Shown piece by piece: positions 15,812 through 25,100 of a DNA stretch of 64,000 nt (position 1 is the stretch's first letter; the number at the start of each line of letters is the position of its first letter). The stretch is taken from positions 1-64,000 of the forward strand of contig JARHXX010000012.1 of NCBI GenBank assembly GCA_029269125.1. The letters run 5' to 3'. The position numbers and the translations under genes were made by a program. The notes under the pieces were generated by a model. That model did no database searches. It was given only the letters and a program-made list of their open reading frames with translations, and was not told the DNA's origin. This DNA comes from Kiritimatiellaeota bacterium B1221. Lineage in GTDB: Bacteria > Verrucomicrobiota > Kiritimatiellia > SS1-B-03-39 > UBA6053.

Positions 15812-16357
15812 TCAATGATGATGACCAGAGTGACTGTCATCTTTAACTTCATTTTCTCCCATCAACTGACTTTTCACAGATCCGCAGCGCAGCATTTTGG
15901 AACCGTAGTAAGGATTGGAGATGGTTTTGTCGGACTGGATCCAGTCTCCACCTTTTCCTGAAAATGCCATGGGGCAATGGGCTGTGTACAAGGGTTGCTT
16001 GTCACTCACTCCCACATGTTTCACCATGGAGGTTAAATCTGTGGAAAGAGGAAAGAAAGCTTCCCTCGCGGATTTCAGGTCTTCGGCAGTAGCAATCTTC
16101 TCAGCCAGTTCACGCAACGCTGCGGCTTGGGCCTGGGCATCCTCGGCTTCAGGAGCTTTCTTTGTGGCTTCCACAAAGGTCTTTGCTCCGGCTTGTGCCG
16201 CTTGCAGGTCATCGGATGCCAGAGCTGTCTGTATCGTCAGATACGGCGTAACCAGGGTATCTACAAAGGCGGGGGTAAAGGCATCACTATGGGCGAAAAG
16301 GTTGGTACCGGATGCCAGTACAGCGATTAGACTGAAGGTTTTAAGTATTTTGTTCAT
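15812..16357 (-). CDS. periplasmic DUF3347 metal-binding protein
   Basis: This 181-residue protein has a signal peptide (residues 1-22), a helical domain and the DUF3347 core with HCPMAFSGKGGDWIQ and NPYYGSKMLRCGSVK, ending in SHSGHHH. The same core forms the C-terminus of the CusB protein in this operon (HCPMANEDKGADWLQ; NPYFGDMMLRCGEV). It therefore probably delivers or binds Cu/Ag-type metal in the periplasm, like a CusF substitute; that role is inferred. AGGAG precedes the start and cusA ends 11 bases upstream. Confidence 0.82.
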   Translation of the reverse strand: MNKILKTFSLIAVLASGTNLFAHSDAFTPAFVDTLVTPYLTIQTALASDDLQAAQAGAKTFVEATKKAPEAEDAQAQAAALRELAEKIATAEDLKSAREAFFPLSTDLTSMVKHVGVSDKQPLYTAHCPMAFSGKGGDWIQSDKTISNPYYGSKMLRCGSVKSQLMGENEVKDDSHSGHHH

Positions 16358-16368
16358 GAGTTCTCCTG

Positions 16369-19300
16369 TTAAGGTTTAGGTTTTGATTTAAATCGTGCCG
16401 ACAGTTCTGCCGCTCCGCAATAGAGAGAGGGCACGACAAAGGCAGTGGTGACTGCGAGGACCATGCCGCCAAAGGATGGGATGGCCATAGGCACCATGAT
16501 ATCCGAGCCGCGCCCAGTAGAGGTAAGCACCGGCAGCAAAGCAAGGATGGTGGTGGCACTGGTCATCATGGCTGGACGAATACGACGGGAACCTGCATGC
16601 ACAGTTGCGCGCCGGATATCCTCAATCGTTTTCGGTGTTTCCGCTTTAAAAGTCTGCTGCAAGTAGGTGCAAAAGATCACCCCGTCATCCGTGGCAATTC
16701 CGAACAGGGCGAGGAAACCCACCCACACCGCCACACTGAGGTTGATGGTACCGATCTGAAAGAGGTCACGTAGATTGTGATCAAAGATACTGAAGTTTAA
16801 GAACCAATCCTGCCCATAAAACCAGAGCATGATAAAACCACCGGACCAGGCAAAGAGGATGCCGGTGAAGACCATGAGGGTTTCCGGGATGCGTTTGAAT
16901 TGGAAGTACAGGATCAGCCAGATCGCAAACAGCGCCAAGGGCAACACGATAGATAGCCGTTTTTCCGCACGGACCTGATTTTCGTAACTCCCGGTGAACT
17001 GATAACTCACCCCAGATGGGATCACCAACTCTCCGGATGCGATCCTGGATTGTAAGAACTCCTGCGCCTGTTCCACCACTTCCACTTCGGCAAAGCCGTC
17101 CACTTTGTCGAAAATCACATAGCCCACCAAAAAGGTGTCTTCGCTTTTGATGACTTGAGGTCCCCGTACATACTCAATACGGGCCAGTTCCTTGAGGGGG
17201 ACCTGGGTGCCGTCTGGTGCGGCAATGAGGATGTTTTCAATATCTTCAAAGGTGTCCCGCAGCTCCCGCATATACCGCACGCGCACCGGGTACCGTTCCC
17301 GTCCTTCCACCGTCTGGGTCAGTGGTTTGCCGCCAATAGCCACCTCGATCACGTCCTGTACCGTCTTTATTTTTATGCCGTAGCGTGCAATCGCTTCACG
17401 ATCGATTTCGATTTCCAGATACGGTTTTCCCACTACCCGGTCGGCGAATACGGCTTCTGCTTTGATGGAGGGTACCTGTTTGAGCATGCGCTCCATGTCG
17501 AGGGCCACGCTTTCAAGGGTTTCAAGATCCGGCCCATAGACCTTCATGCCCATGGGGGCACGCATCCCACTCTGCAGCATTACGATCCTTGCTGCAATGG
17601 GTTGCAGTTTGGGTGCTGAGGTGGAGCCTGGCACTTTGGCGGCTTTGACAATTTCCTCCCAGATGTCATCCGGACTTTGGATCTTCTCCCGCCACTGACG
17701 GTAGGGCCGACCCTTGCTGTCCGGAATCAGTTCTCCGTTTTTATCACGATGAAAATCATCTGCAGATTCATCAAATGCAAAGGGTAGGATCTTTCCATTC
17801 TCATCACTGATGTATTCCGTTTTATAGGAAATGATCGTTTCGATCATAGAGATGGGTGCCGGGTCCAATGGACTCTCTACCCGTCCCAGTTTTCCCACTG
17901 CACTTTCCACTTCCGGAATCGCTTGAATGGCCATATCCTGTTTACGCATCACATCCATCACCTCACCTATTGAGGCATGCGGCATGGTCGTCGGCATCAG
18001 CAAAAAGGACCCTTCATCCAGATCCGGCATGAACTCTTTGCCCAGTCCGGGAACCGCATGGGATATGGATACAAACCAGTCTGAACGCTGCACAAACCCC
18101 GGCATCCAGGAAAAGACGGTGGACCATCCCAGCCAGATGCTGAACCCAAAGGTAACGATCAAAAGGCAAAGGCTGAGGAAGATTGTTTTCACTTTCAACA
18201 CCCGTGCCAAAAGCCAGGGATACACATACACAAAGCCCTGGATCAAGGCCAGAAACCCACCCACACTCAGTATGACAAAGAGTAGATTGTGCAGAATAAA
18301 TTCGGGGCCAAGGGGTTTCCAATCTGCCGCCAGCCAGACGGCAGTTGCCAGAGCCACCAACAAACAAATCACGAGTTTCAAGTGACGAAGAATCCAAAGC
18401 CTTTTCTTTTGAGAGACAGGTTTACTATTGGAGCGTTGCTTACGGGCTAACACAAGATGCGCCAGTGGTGGAATCACCGTGAGCGCCAAAATGATAGACC
18501 CCACCAGGGCAAAAGTCTTGGTGTAGGCCAGCGGTTTAAAGAGTTTACCTTCCGCAGCCACCATAGTGAACACCGGCAGGAAACTGATAATGGTGGTTGC
18601 CACCGCAGTGGTGATCGCCCCTCCCACTTCGGAACTGGCACGGTACACCACTTCCAAACGGGATTCCTCTGGGGAGGCTTCATCGATATGTTTCAAAATA
18701 TTCTCAATAATCACCACCCCCATGTCCACAATGGTACCGATGGCAATCGCAATCCCTGAAAGCGCCACCACATTCGCATCCACTCCGAAAAGCTTCATCC
18801 CAATGAAAGAGAAGAGAACCGCAAGAGGCAGAATTCCGGAAATCAGGGCGGCAGATCGTAAGTTAAGGATCATGAGCACCACTACAATAACGGTTACCAG
18901 AATTTGCTGACGCACCGCACTCTCCAGCGTACCCAAGGTTTCATGAATCAAACCGGTACGGTCGTAAAAAGGAACCACCTGTACCTGACTCACGGTTCCA
19001 TCTTTCAAGGTCTTCTTTGGCAACCCGGCAGAGATTTCCGCGACCTTCTCTTTTACCCGCTGAATGGTGGCCAGTGGATTTTCTCCGTATCGGGTGACCA
19101 CAACCCCGCCAACGGCTTCCGCTCCGGCTTTGTCCAATGCACCGCGTCGAAGAGCCGGTCCGAATTGGATTTGCGCCACTTGATCCAGGGTGATCGGGAT
19201 ATTGTCATGTTGCGTCACCACCGTTTGACGCAGATCCTCCAGGTTTTTTAGAAACCCAATGCCCCGAATAACATATTCGACCGAATTTATTTCGATGCTG

Positions 19301-20013
19301 CGTGCCCCCACGTCCAGGTTGCTGTTGCGAACGGCATCATATACGTCGTGCAAGGATACATCATAACTCCGGAGGGCATCCGGATCCACGTCGATCTGGT
19401 ATTCCTTTACATAGCCCCCGATTGAGGCAACTTCAGCCACGCCGTCTACTCCTTGCAGGGCATAACGCACATACCAGTCCTGCACCGTGCGCAACTCCTG
19501 AAGATCCCAGCCACCGGTTGGATTGCCTTCAGTATCCATCCCCTCCAAGGTATACCAAAAGACCTGGCCCAGCGCGGTGGCATCCGGTCCCAAGGTCGGA
19601 GCGACGCCTTGGGGAAGCGTGCCGGAGGGAAGACTGTTCAGTTTCTCCAGAATACGGCTTCGGGTCCAGTAAAACTCTGCATCTTCGTTAAAGATGATAT
19701 AGATTGAGGAGAACCCAAACATCGAATAACTACGGATGGTTTTTACCTCCGGGATTCCCAAAAGAGCGGTGGTGAGTGGATAGGTAATCTGGTCTTCAAT
19801 ATCCTGAGGCGACCGACCCATCCATTCCGTGAATACGATCTGTTGGTTTTCTCCGATATCCGGAATGGCATCTACGGGAACCGGATCCCGGGGTAGATTG
19901 TCAAACTCCCAATCAAAGGGTGCCACCATCAGGCCCCAAACCACCAGCCCGACCGTGAAGAGGAATACGACGAGTTTATTTTCCAGACAGAAGCGTATGA
20001 GTCGATTTATCAT
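16369..20013 (-). CDS. cusA: CusA-type RND metal efflux pump
   Basis: This 1,214-residue heavy-metal RND pump is longer than usual (about 1,040) because of extra membrane segments and a long loop after span 6 (about residues 550-660) and an enlarged loop after span 10. The span-4 relay reads AIGTIVDMGVVIIEN with D430 and E437. Methionine-rich patches such as MLQSGMRAPMGMKVYG in the periplasmic part fit a Cu/Ag pump. It lies between cusB and a DUF3347 gene. Substrate assignment is by subfamily resemblance and the CusB partner. Confidence 0.9.
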   Translation of the reverse strand: MINRLIRFCLENKLVVFLFTVGLVVWGLMVAPFDWEFDNLPRDPVPVDAIPDIGENQQIVFTEWMGRSPQDIEDQITYPLTTALLGIPEVKTIRSYSMFGFSSIYIIFNEDAEFYWTRSRILEKLNSLPSGTLPQGVAPTLGPDATALGQVFWYTLEGMDTEGNPTGGWDLQELRTVQDWYVRYALQGVDGVAEVASIGGYVKEYQIDVDPDALRSYDVSLHDVYDAVRNSNLDVGARSIEINSVEYVIRGIGFLKNLEDLRQTVVTQHDNIPITLDQVAQIQFGPALRRGALDKAGAEAVGGVVVTRYGENPLATIQRVKEKVAEISAGLPKKTLKDGTVSQVQVVPFYDRTGLIHETLGTLESAVRQQILVTVIVVVLMILNLRSAALISGILPLAVLFSFIGMKLFGVDANVVALSGIAIAIGTIVDMGVVIIENILKHIDEASPEESRLEVVYRASSEVGGAITTAVATTIISFLPVFTMVAAEGKLFKPLAYTKTFALVGSIILALTVIPPLAHLVLARKQRSNSKPVSQKKRLWILRHLKLVICLLVALATAVWLAADWKPLGPEFILHNLLFVILSVGGFLALIQGFVYVYPWLLARVLKVKTIFLSLCLLIVTFGFSIWLGWSTVFSWMPGFVQRSDWFVSISHAVPGLGKEFMPDLDEGSFLLMPTTMPHASIGEVMDVMRKQDMAIQAIPEVESAVGKLGRVESPLDPAPISMIETIISYKTEYISDENGKILPFAFDESADDFHRDKNGELIPDSKGRPYRQWREKIQSPDDIWEEIVKAAKVPGSTSAPKLQPIAARIVMLQSGMRAPMGMKVYGPDLETLESVALDMERMLKQVPSIKAEAVFADRVVGKPYLEIEIDREAIARYGIKIKTVQDVIEVAIGGKPLTQTVEGRERYPVRVRYMRELRDTFEDIENILIAAPDGTQVPLKELARIEYVRGPQVIKSEDTFLVGYVIFDKVDGFAEVEVVEQAQEFLQSRIASGELVIPSGVSYQFTGSYENQVRAEKRLSIVLPLALFAIWLILYFQFKRIPETLMVFTGILFAWSGGFIMLWFYGQDWFLNFSIFDHNLRDLFQIGTINLSVAVWVGFLALFGIATDDGVIFCTYLQQTFKAETPKTIEDIRRATVHAGSRRIRPAMMTSATTILALLPVLTSTGRGSDIMVPMAIPSFGGMVLAVTTAFVVPSLYCGAAELSARFKSKPKP

Positions 20014-20017
20014 GCGA

Positions 20018-21859
20018 TCACTTCCCGAGGGTTTCTTTTACTTCACCACAACGAAGCATCATGTCGCCAAAGTAGGGATTCCGCAGATCTTCCGAAGCCT
20101 GCAGCCAATCCGCTCCTTTGTCTTCATTGGCCATGGGACAGTGCATGCGGTAAAGAGGGGCCGACGGCTCCTTCAAGGAATCAATCATCGCCATGGAGAG
20201 CTGGTCAAAATATGGAAGCCGTAACGCATCCAGGTTTGATGCATTCAGCATCCTGTGAACAAATTCCGCAAGCTCCCCTTCGTGCCCGGTGACGGCCATC
20301 ATGGCTTTGACCTGGGCCTGCGCATTTTCAAAATCATCATTGGCCAGCGCCTTCTGTAATTCGAGGTAGGCGGGTAAGATTTCTTTCGCAGCTTCTTGAT
20401 CGATCATCAGCATGGATTGAGCCGAATCCGGCATGGTCATCCCTCCGTGATGTTGACCGGGAGCAGGTCCACCGCCTTCAGGGTTCATCATGCTGGGTTT
20501 TGCCTGAATCTGGAGGGCGGAATCAATTTTGAAGGCCCCGTGGGTGACCACCCGTTCACCCGCCTGTAACCCGGAGGCTACAACATAGAGATCACCGGCC
20601 TTGGGTCCCAAAGTAATTTCACGGCCCTCGTAGGTGGGTTGATCCGCATTCAATTTTTCGACATAGACAACCGCGCGTTTTCCTGTTCTCAACACCGCAG
20701 AGGCAGGGATTAGTATAGGTGCGGAATCCAACACCGGATTGACGTACCCCAACTCCTCCGCAGGCACCAAATCCATGCCACAGACATCGCAGCTTCCGGG
20801 TCCATCTTTTACCACTTCTGGATGCATGGGACTGATCCATTTGCCGGCAAGAGCCGGTTCGAATACCTTTCCTTCTTCCGCCAGTTGTACGGTCACTTTT
20901 CCTTTTGCAAACATACCCGGTTTGAGCTTCCCTTCCGGGTTGGGTACATTTACCCGTACCGCTACTGTTCTGGTTTTCTGATCGACCTCCGGATGAATAA
21001 AAGAAATCCGGCCATGAAAACTTTCGCCCGGAAAAGCCTCCACAGAAAATGCCACATCCTGACCATAGCGTAACCAGGTTAAATCAGATTCATAGGCATC
21101 CATGTTCAGCCACAGCTGACTTAAATCCACGATTCGGAATAAAGGCTGTCCGGTCGTCACATAACTGCCCTCTTCAACCTGTTTTTCGGTGACAATTCCA
21201 CCAACGGGTGCGCGCAGGACAAACTGATCCCGGGCTTCACCCCGCTCAAGAATTTCATCAATCTGCTCAGGTAATAAAGCCCAAAGACGCAATTTCTCCC
21301 TGGCCGCCAAGGTAATGGAACTCTTCGGGTCCGCTCGGTGTGCAGTCAACAATTCCTGTTGCGCACTGAGCAGTTCAGGGCTGTAGACTTCTGCAAGGTG
21401 TTCCTCTTTTTTTACAGAGATACCGCTGTAATTCACGTAAAGCGTATCTATCCTCGCCGGAAAACGGGCGGTGAGTGATTTTTCTTTGGTTTGATCAGCT
21501 GCCAGTTTTCCCACTAGACGAAGGTCTGCTTCGGGGAAGGCCCGAACCACCTCTGTGGTTTGAATTTCCGCCAACGCTTTTGCCTGCTCACTCATCTGCA
21601 AAGAACGGGGTCCCAATTCCGCACCATCGTCTTCCTCCAACGGGATCAGATCCATACCGCAAATCGGACAATCCCCCGGTTCAGGTTGTTGAATCTGAGG
21701 ATGCATGGAGCAGGTCCAAACGGTGGATGCCTCTGAAGGATCAGCATGAGGATCGGCCTCAGCTTGGGACGAAGAATCCGGAGCGAGACATCGACCCAAC
21801 AGAAGTCCGACAATAAATATGAGGACAGCAAACAGGGTGTTTTTACTTTTCAGTTTCAT
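20018..21859 (-). CDS. cusB: CusB-type adaptor with two metal-binding modules and DUF3347 tail
   Basis: This 613-residue protein has an N-terminal membrane anchor, a first heavy-metal module (CSMHPQIQQPEPGDCPICGMDL, cysteines near 50, 64 and 67), the lipoyl/beta-barrel adaptor core, a second module (SPMHPEV ... CDVCGMDL near 340-365) inserted in the core, a Met/His-rich linker (QHHGGMTMPDSAQSMLM) and a C-terminal DUF3347 domain. The modules are typical of Cu/Ag adaptors. It overlaps cusC by 17 bases and ends five bases before cusA, so the three are one operon. Confidence 0.92.
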   Translation of the reverse strand: MKLKSKNTLFAVLIFIVGLLLGRCLAPDSSSQAEADPHADPSEASTVWTCSMHPQIQQPEPGDCPICGMDLIPLEEDDGAELGPRSLQMSEQAKALAEIQTTEVVRAFPEADLRLVGKLAADQTKEKSLTARFPARIDTLYVNYSGISVKKEEHLAEVYSPELLSAQQELLTAHRADPKSSITLAAREKLRLWALLPEQIDEILERGEARDQFVLRAPVGGIVTEKQVEEGSYVTTGQPLFRIVDLSQLWLNMDAYESDLTWLRYGQDVAFSVEAFPGESFHGRISFIHPEVDQKTRTVAVRVNVPNPEGKLKPGMFAKGKVTVQLAEEGKVFEPALAGKWISPMHPEVVKDGPGSCDVCGMDLVPAEELGYVNPVLDSAPILIPASAVLRTGKRAVVYVEKLNADQPTYEGREITLGPKAGDLYVVASGLQAGERVVTHGAFKIDSALQIQAKPSMMNPEGGGPAPGQHHGGMTMPDSAQSMLMIDQEAAKEILPAYLELQKALANDDFENAQAQVKAMMAVTGHEGELAEFVHRMLNASNLDALRLPYFDQLSMAMIDSLKEPSAPLYRMHCPMANEDKGADWLQASEDLRNPYFGDMMLRCGEVKETLGK

Positions 21860-23141
21860 AAGTCACCGGGGGAAGATTCAGCAGGGTTTTGAGTTTAATT
21901 AGGTGTTGAGCGGCATCTCTGACCGCACGTTCATGCAGTAGTTGTAAATCAAGCTGGCTGCGCTCAGAGTCGATGAGTTCCAGAAGGGTTGCCCGTGAAC
22001 CTTCATAGCCGGTACGGGTATTTTTCACCGCCTGGTCCGCAAGGGGAAGTAATTCCTCCCCATACAGTTTTATGCGCCTCCGGGCGTCTGCCAAATCGGC
22101 GGTTGCGGCCTGCACGTCGGCCCTGAGGACATTCAGCTTCTGTTCATATGCCTTTGTGGCCTCCTCCCTGGCAGAAAATGCTTCTTCGCGGGCCGCTTTA
22201 TTTCGACCGAACTGCAAGGGAATACTCACCGCTGCGGTTACTCCCCAGGCATCTTCTCCTCCGTCCGGGGGTGCCGTCTCCGTCACCGGATCTCCGACCT
22301 GAATATAATTCGCTCCCACCACAAAATCAGGATAGCTTTTTAACTTGGCGACTTCCTGTAAAGCCTCAGCCCGGAGGATCCGCGACTGCAGTTTCAGCAG
22401 ATCCGGATTCTGTTGTTCCAGCCATGCATCCAACGGCTCACCCGATGGAACTTCGACCGGGGCAGGCGTGCTTATTTCCGGCCAGGGAAGTAGGTCATCT
22501 GTCTGAAGCGCCAACATTTCCGCCAGGCGGGCCGACTGACGGATTCGTTTCTGTTTCAACGATTGCAATGCATCATTCAGCTTCCCGATTTCGACTTTTA
22601 GCCTTAAGAGTTCATTCAGATTCCCCCCGGTTTTTACCCGGGTTTCCACTACCGGCTCCCACTCGCTCAAATAACCTAGGTGCCTACCCGTAAGCTCCAG
22701 TGCCTCACGGGTGTAGACATATTCATAAAACGCTTCCGAAAGGTCACGAATTAGGTTCAGCTGTTGTTGCTGGACATCGTACCAGAGCGCTTCCGCCTCC
22801 GCAGTGGCAGCTTTTTCTTTATGGTCCAAAGTCCCAAACCAGGGGAAACGCTGGTTCAGCACCAGGATGTTCTCCTGAGGTCCCGTCCGTGTCTGAACGC
22901 TCTCGACATAATGCGTGATCTGCAGCATGGGGTCCGGAAGGGCCGAAACCTGAGGAGCACGCAATTTAGCCGCCTGATATCGCTTTTCAGCGGCCCCGAC
23001 CCCGGGATGAACATCCAAGGCACGCGCTAGGTACTCAGGTAATGAATCACCCGTAAAAGGTTCTGAGGCAAATAAATCAGATCCCCAAAAGGATGCGCAA
23101 AGCACAAACACACCCAGGATTCGTTGAAAAAATGTGGTCAT
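21843..23141 (-). CDS. cusC: CusC-type outer membrane efflux protein
   Basis: This 432-residue protein has a signal peptide (about residues 1-26) and two TolC-family helical repeats (VLNQRFPWFGTLDHKEKAA; TGYEGSRATLLELIDSERSQ). It is the first gene of the cusCBA-DUF3347 operon. Its start at 23141 overlaps the start of a gene on the opposite strand, so the promoter must lie inside that gene. Confidence 0.88.
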   Translation of the reverse strand: MTTFFQRILGVFVLCASFWGSDLFASEPFTGDSLPEYLARALDVHPGVGAAEKRYQAAKLRAPQVSALPDPMLQITHYVESVQTRTGPQENILVLNQRFPWFGTLDHKEKAATAEAEALWYDVQQQQLNLIRDLSEAFYEYVYTREALELTGRHLGYLSEWEPVVETRVKTGGNLNELLRLKVEIGKLNDALQSLKQKRIRQSARLAEMLALQTDDLLPWPEISTPAPVEVPSGEPLDAWLEQQNPDLLKLQSRILRAEALQEVAKLKSYPDFVVGANYIQVGDPVTETAPPDGGEDAWGVTAAVSIPLQFGRNKAAREEAFSAREEATKAYEQKLNVLRADVQAATADLADARRRIKLYGEELLPLADQAVKNTRTGYEGSRATLLELIDSERSQLDLQLLHERAVRDAAQHLIKLKTLLNLPPVTYETEK

Positions 23142-23709
23142 GACATCTTCAACGGAAGAAAAATCACAAACCCTTGGAATTATTCAGATTATTGCACCAT
23201 TCGATTCGAGTGTCGCGGGAGAGGGCTCTGTTCGCTCCGATTGGTTGGAAAGGATGCTCGGTGGGTCCACCCAAGCGGTGCTCGATGAAGTGGCAGAGCA
23301 GGCCCGAATCACGCCACCGGCCAAGCTTCCACCTTCCACCCCGACAACACTCATTTACCGTTACATATCCGAGTTTCTTACGCATTTGATTGGAAGACAG
23401 GAGAAATGGGAATGCCGAAACGGATTTGCAGATAGCAGCGGATACGGTGGCGGAGTCAGGGGGGAACTTTTCGAGCAATTTCCCACGGTCCAAAGAGAAG
23501 AAACCCAGTCACGCAATACGGCGGTCTTCGGTGAGCCTGCATATCACTTCTGGTTTCTCATTAAAGACGGTGATCCGGTGATCTGCCTGCACACCGGCGG
23601 ACAGGTGTTTTTGAAGTCAGGGGAACGTCATGACCTTGCGAAGCTCTACGAAAACGAAAAACGTATCTGGCCTATGCTACACAAAACGGCATCAGACTTT
23701 CTCCCCTGA
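23140..23709 (+). CDS. conserved-looking protein of unknown function, divergent from cusC
   Basis: The frame codes for about 189 residues with normal-looking protein composition over its whole length, e.g. ISEFLTHLIGRQEKWECRNG and YHFWFLIKDGDPVICLHTGG. It resembles no family I recognise. The start is uncertain: a GTG at 23134 and ATG at 23140 both overlap the cusC start on the other strand, and a start at 23254 is possible. No signal peptide or membrane span is visible. It may mark the edge between the efflux block and the mobile-element core. Confidence 0.55.
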   Translation: MTSSTEEKSQTLGIIQIIAPFDSSVAGEGSVRSDWLERMLGGSTQAVLDEVAEQARITPPAKLPPSTPTTLIYRYISEFLTHLIGRQEKWECRNGFADSSGYGGGVRGELFEQFPTVQREETQSRNTAVFGEPAYHFWFLIKDGDPVICLHTGGQVFLKSGERHDLAKLYENEKRIWPMLHKTASDFLP

Positions 23710-23816
23710 TACGATCCAACGACACTGCATCCCATAAAAAACATGAGGCCTATGCATCAAACACGTTGGGTATTGGCACGATGTTCACGTTGCGTCTGAT
23801 ACTGATCGGTTGGGGA

Positions 23817-24200
23817 TTAATTGGGCGGGGGACTAAACCGCGAATCGAGAAAATCAATATATGCCTCGAAGTATGGGTAGTTGTCTTTGTAACTGGCTCT
23901 GTGTAAACTCTGCAGGGCCTCAAAAAGGTCGGCATGATTTAACCATACCTGACCACAAACAGCGCATTCCCGGATGTGCAAAAAGCCGTCCTGTACCATT
24001 TGCTCCAATATCGGAGTAGGGATACCGGATCTCGTCTCCGCATCTTTAATCCGGATACACTCGGTGCCAGTGGGCATGTCATATTCGGTAGGGTATGGTT
24101 CCTGCGCTTGCCTTTCGTAAGGTTTCTTCTGTTCGCAAGCACGGGGCATCGAAGTACCTGGGCTGGTACGTGGAAGGGGCTCATGGGTTCGCAGGTTCAT
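23817..24200 (-). CDS. small protein with HTH-like segment
   Basis: This 127-residue protein has a disordered, basic N-terminus and a core GTECIRIKDAETRSGIPTPILEQMVQDGFLHI that looks like a MerR/excisionase-type helix-turn-helix, followed by CAVCGQVWLNHADLFEAL with a CxxC pair. Such proteins are common regulators or directionality factors in mobile elements. It overlaps the end of the 243-residue gene upstream by 20 bases and is the last gene of the replication run. Identification is tentative. Confidence 0.5.
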   Translation of the reverse strand: MNLRTHEPLPRTSPGTSMPRACEQKKPYERQAQEPYPTEYDMPTGTECIRIKDAETRSGIPTPILEQMVQDGFLHIRECAVCGQVWLNHADLFEALQSLHRASYKDNYPYFEAYIDFLDSRFSPPPN

Positions 24201-24912
24201 TGGGTGTTCTCCGGGTTCTGTCTGAGATTATCGGCAGAGTTGATCGTGAAATTGAGTGCAGGTCGAATAGAGATGGCTGAGCTTTTAATTCCTGCTTCTC
24301 TTCGGCTTGCCGGCAGGCAATTCTTCTCTCTTGCTGAAAGCGGGTAAGAATGTGACCTATTCGGCGGCGGCCAAATCGCATCAGAGCAGATTTCAGTAAA
24401 TCAGGCGCTTCAGAGAGATCTTGAACGGTCACAGCGAGGAGGAATCGGTAGAGCTCAATCTTCCACGCTTGATCTTTATCTTCTGAAAACCTGGCAAATG
24501 TCCTGGCAATCCCCACCCAAACAATGATCTCCGCTTCGGCGTTCCAATCGGAGCGAAACCCCATCTCCCATTCGAAAACCGAACTGTCGTCGACTTCGCT
24601 CAAGGTCTTTTGGATTTCCACTATCCAATCTTTCCAAAGACCCTTGAATACCGGATGGCATAAGTATGGTGGGTGTATGGAATCAAAGGAGACAAAATCT
24701 ATGCCGCCTATATCGCTACCTTCAATATCATCAGGGCTATCAAGCGAACTCGTTGCTCCACTGGCGTCTTCGTTCCCACGTTCCTCTTTGCTGGCATAAG
24801 CTTCCTGGGACAGGATACCGCTAGACTGAAAGTCGGAGGCGTCGATAACGTCCATGACATCCACGGCTTGTTTATATTCACACGAACAGAAGTCCATCAG
24901 CGTACCATCCAT
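24181..24912 (-). CDS. protein of unknown function in the replication module
   Basis: This 243-residue protein has an acidic, low-complexity N-terminal third (about residues 30-75), a middle with several tryptophans (HPVFKGLWKDWIVEIQKTL) and a very basic C-terminal part rich in Arg and Gln (FGRRRIGHILTRFQQERRIA). The charged arrangement fits a nucleic-acid-binding or partner protein of the neighbouring primase/ATPase, but I recognise no domain. The ribosome site is weak. Confidence 0.55.
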   Translation of the reverse strand: MDGTLMDFCSCEYKQAVDVMDVIDASDFQSSGILSQEAYASKEERGNEDASGATSSLDSPDDIEGSDIGGIDFVSFDSIHPPYLCHPVFKGLWKDWIVEIQKTLSEVDDSSVFEWEMGFRSDWNAEAEIIVWVGIARTFARFSEDKDQAWKIELYRFLLAVTVQDLSEAPDLLKSALMRFGRRRIGHILTRFQQERRIACRQAEEKQELKAQPSLFDLHSISRSTLPIISDRTRRTPNEPANP

Positions 24913-24940
24913 GGATTAAATTTTCTCGCCGACTCCCAAG

Positions 24941-24981
24941 ACCAACAAATCCCCGCGCCCTGTAAGGGCGGGATTGTTGGT
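24941..24981. repeat. 41-bp imperfect palindrome downstream of the ATPase gene
   Basis: Arms beginning ACCAACAAATCCC and ending GGGATTGTTGGT pair almost completely around a short GTA loop. A direct repeat of GGTCATACC follows at about 24983-24991 and 25011-25019. The unit sits in the only larger gap (24913-25100) of the replication module, between the ATPase gene and the 243-residue gene. It could be an origin, a protein-binding site or an attenuator. Confidence 0.65.
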
Positions 24982-25100
24982 TGGTCATACCTATTGTTTT
25001 GGTCATACCCACAGCCATATTGACGTTTCGATCAATGAATACGGGCGTTTTCGTATCAACCAACCAATCCGCCCCCCCTTTTTGGTTAATGGTCTTATTT

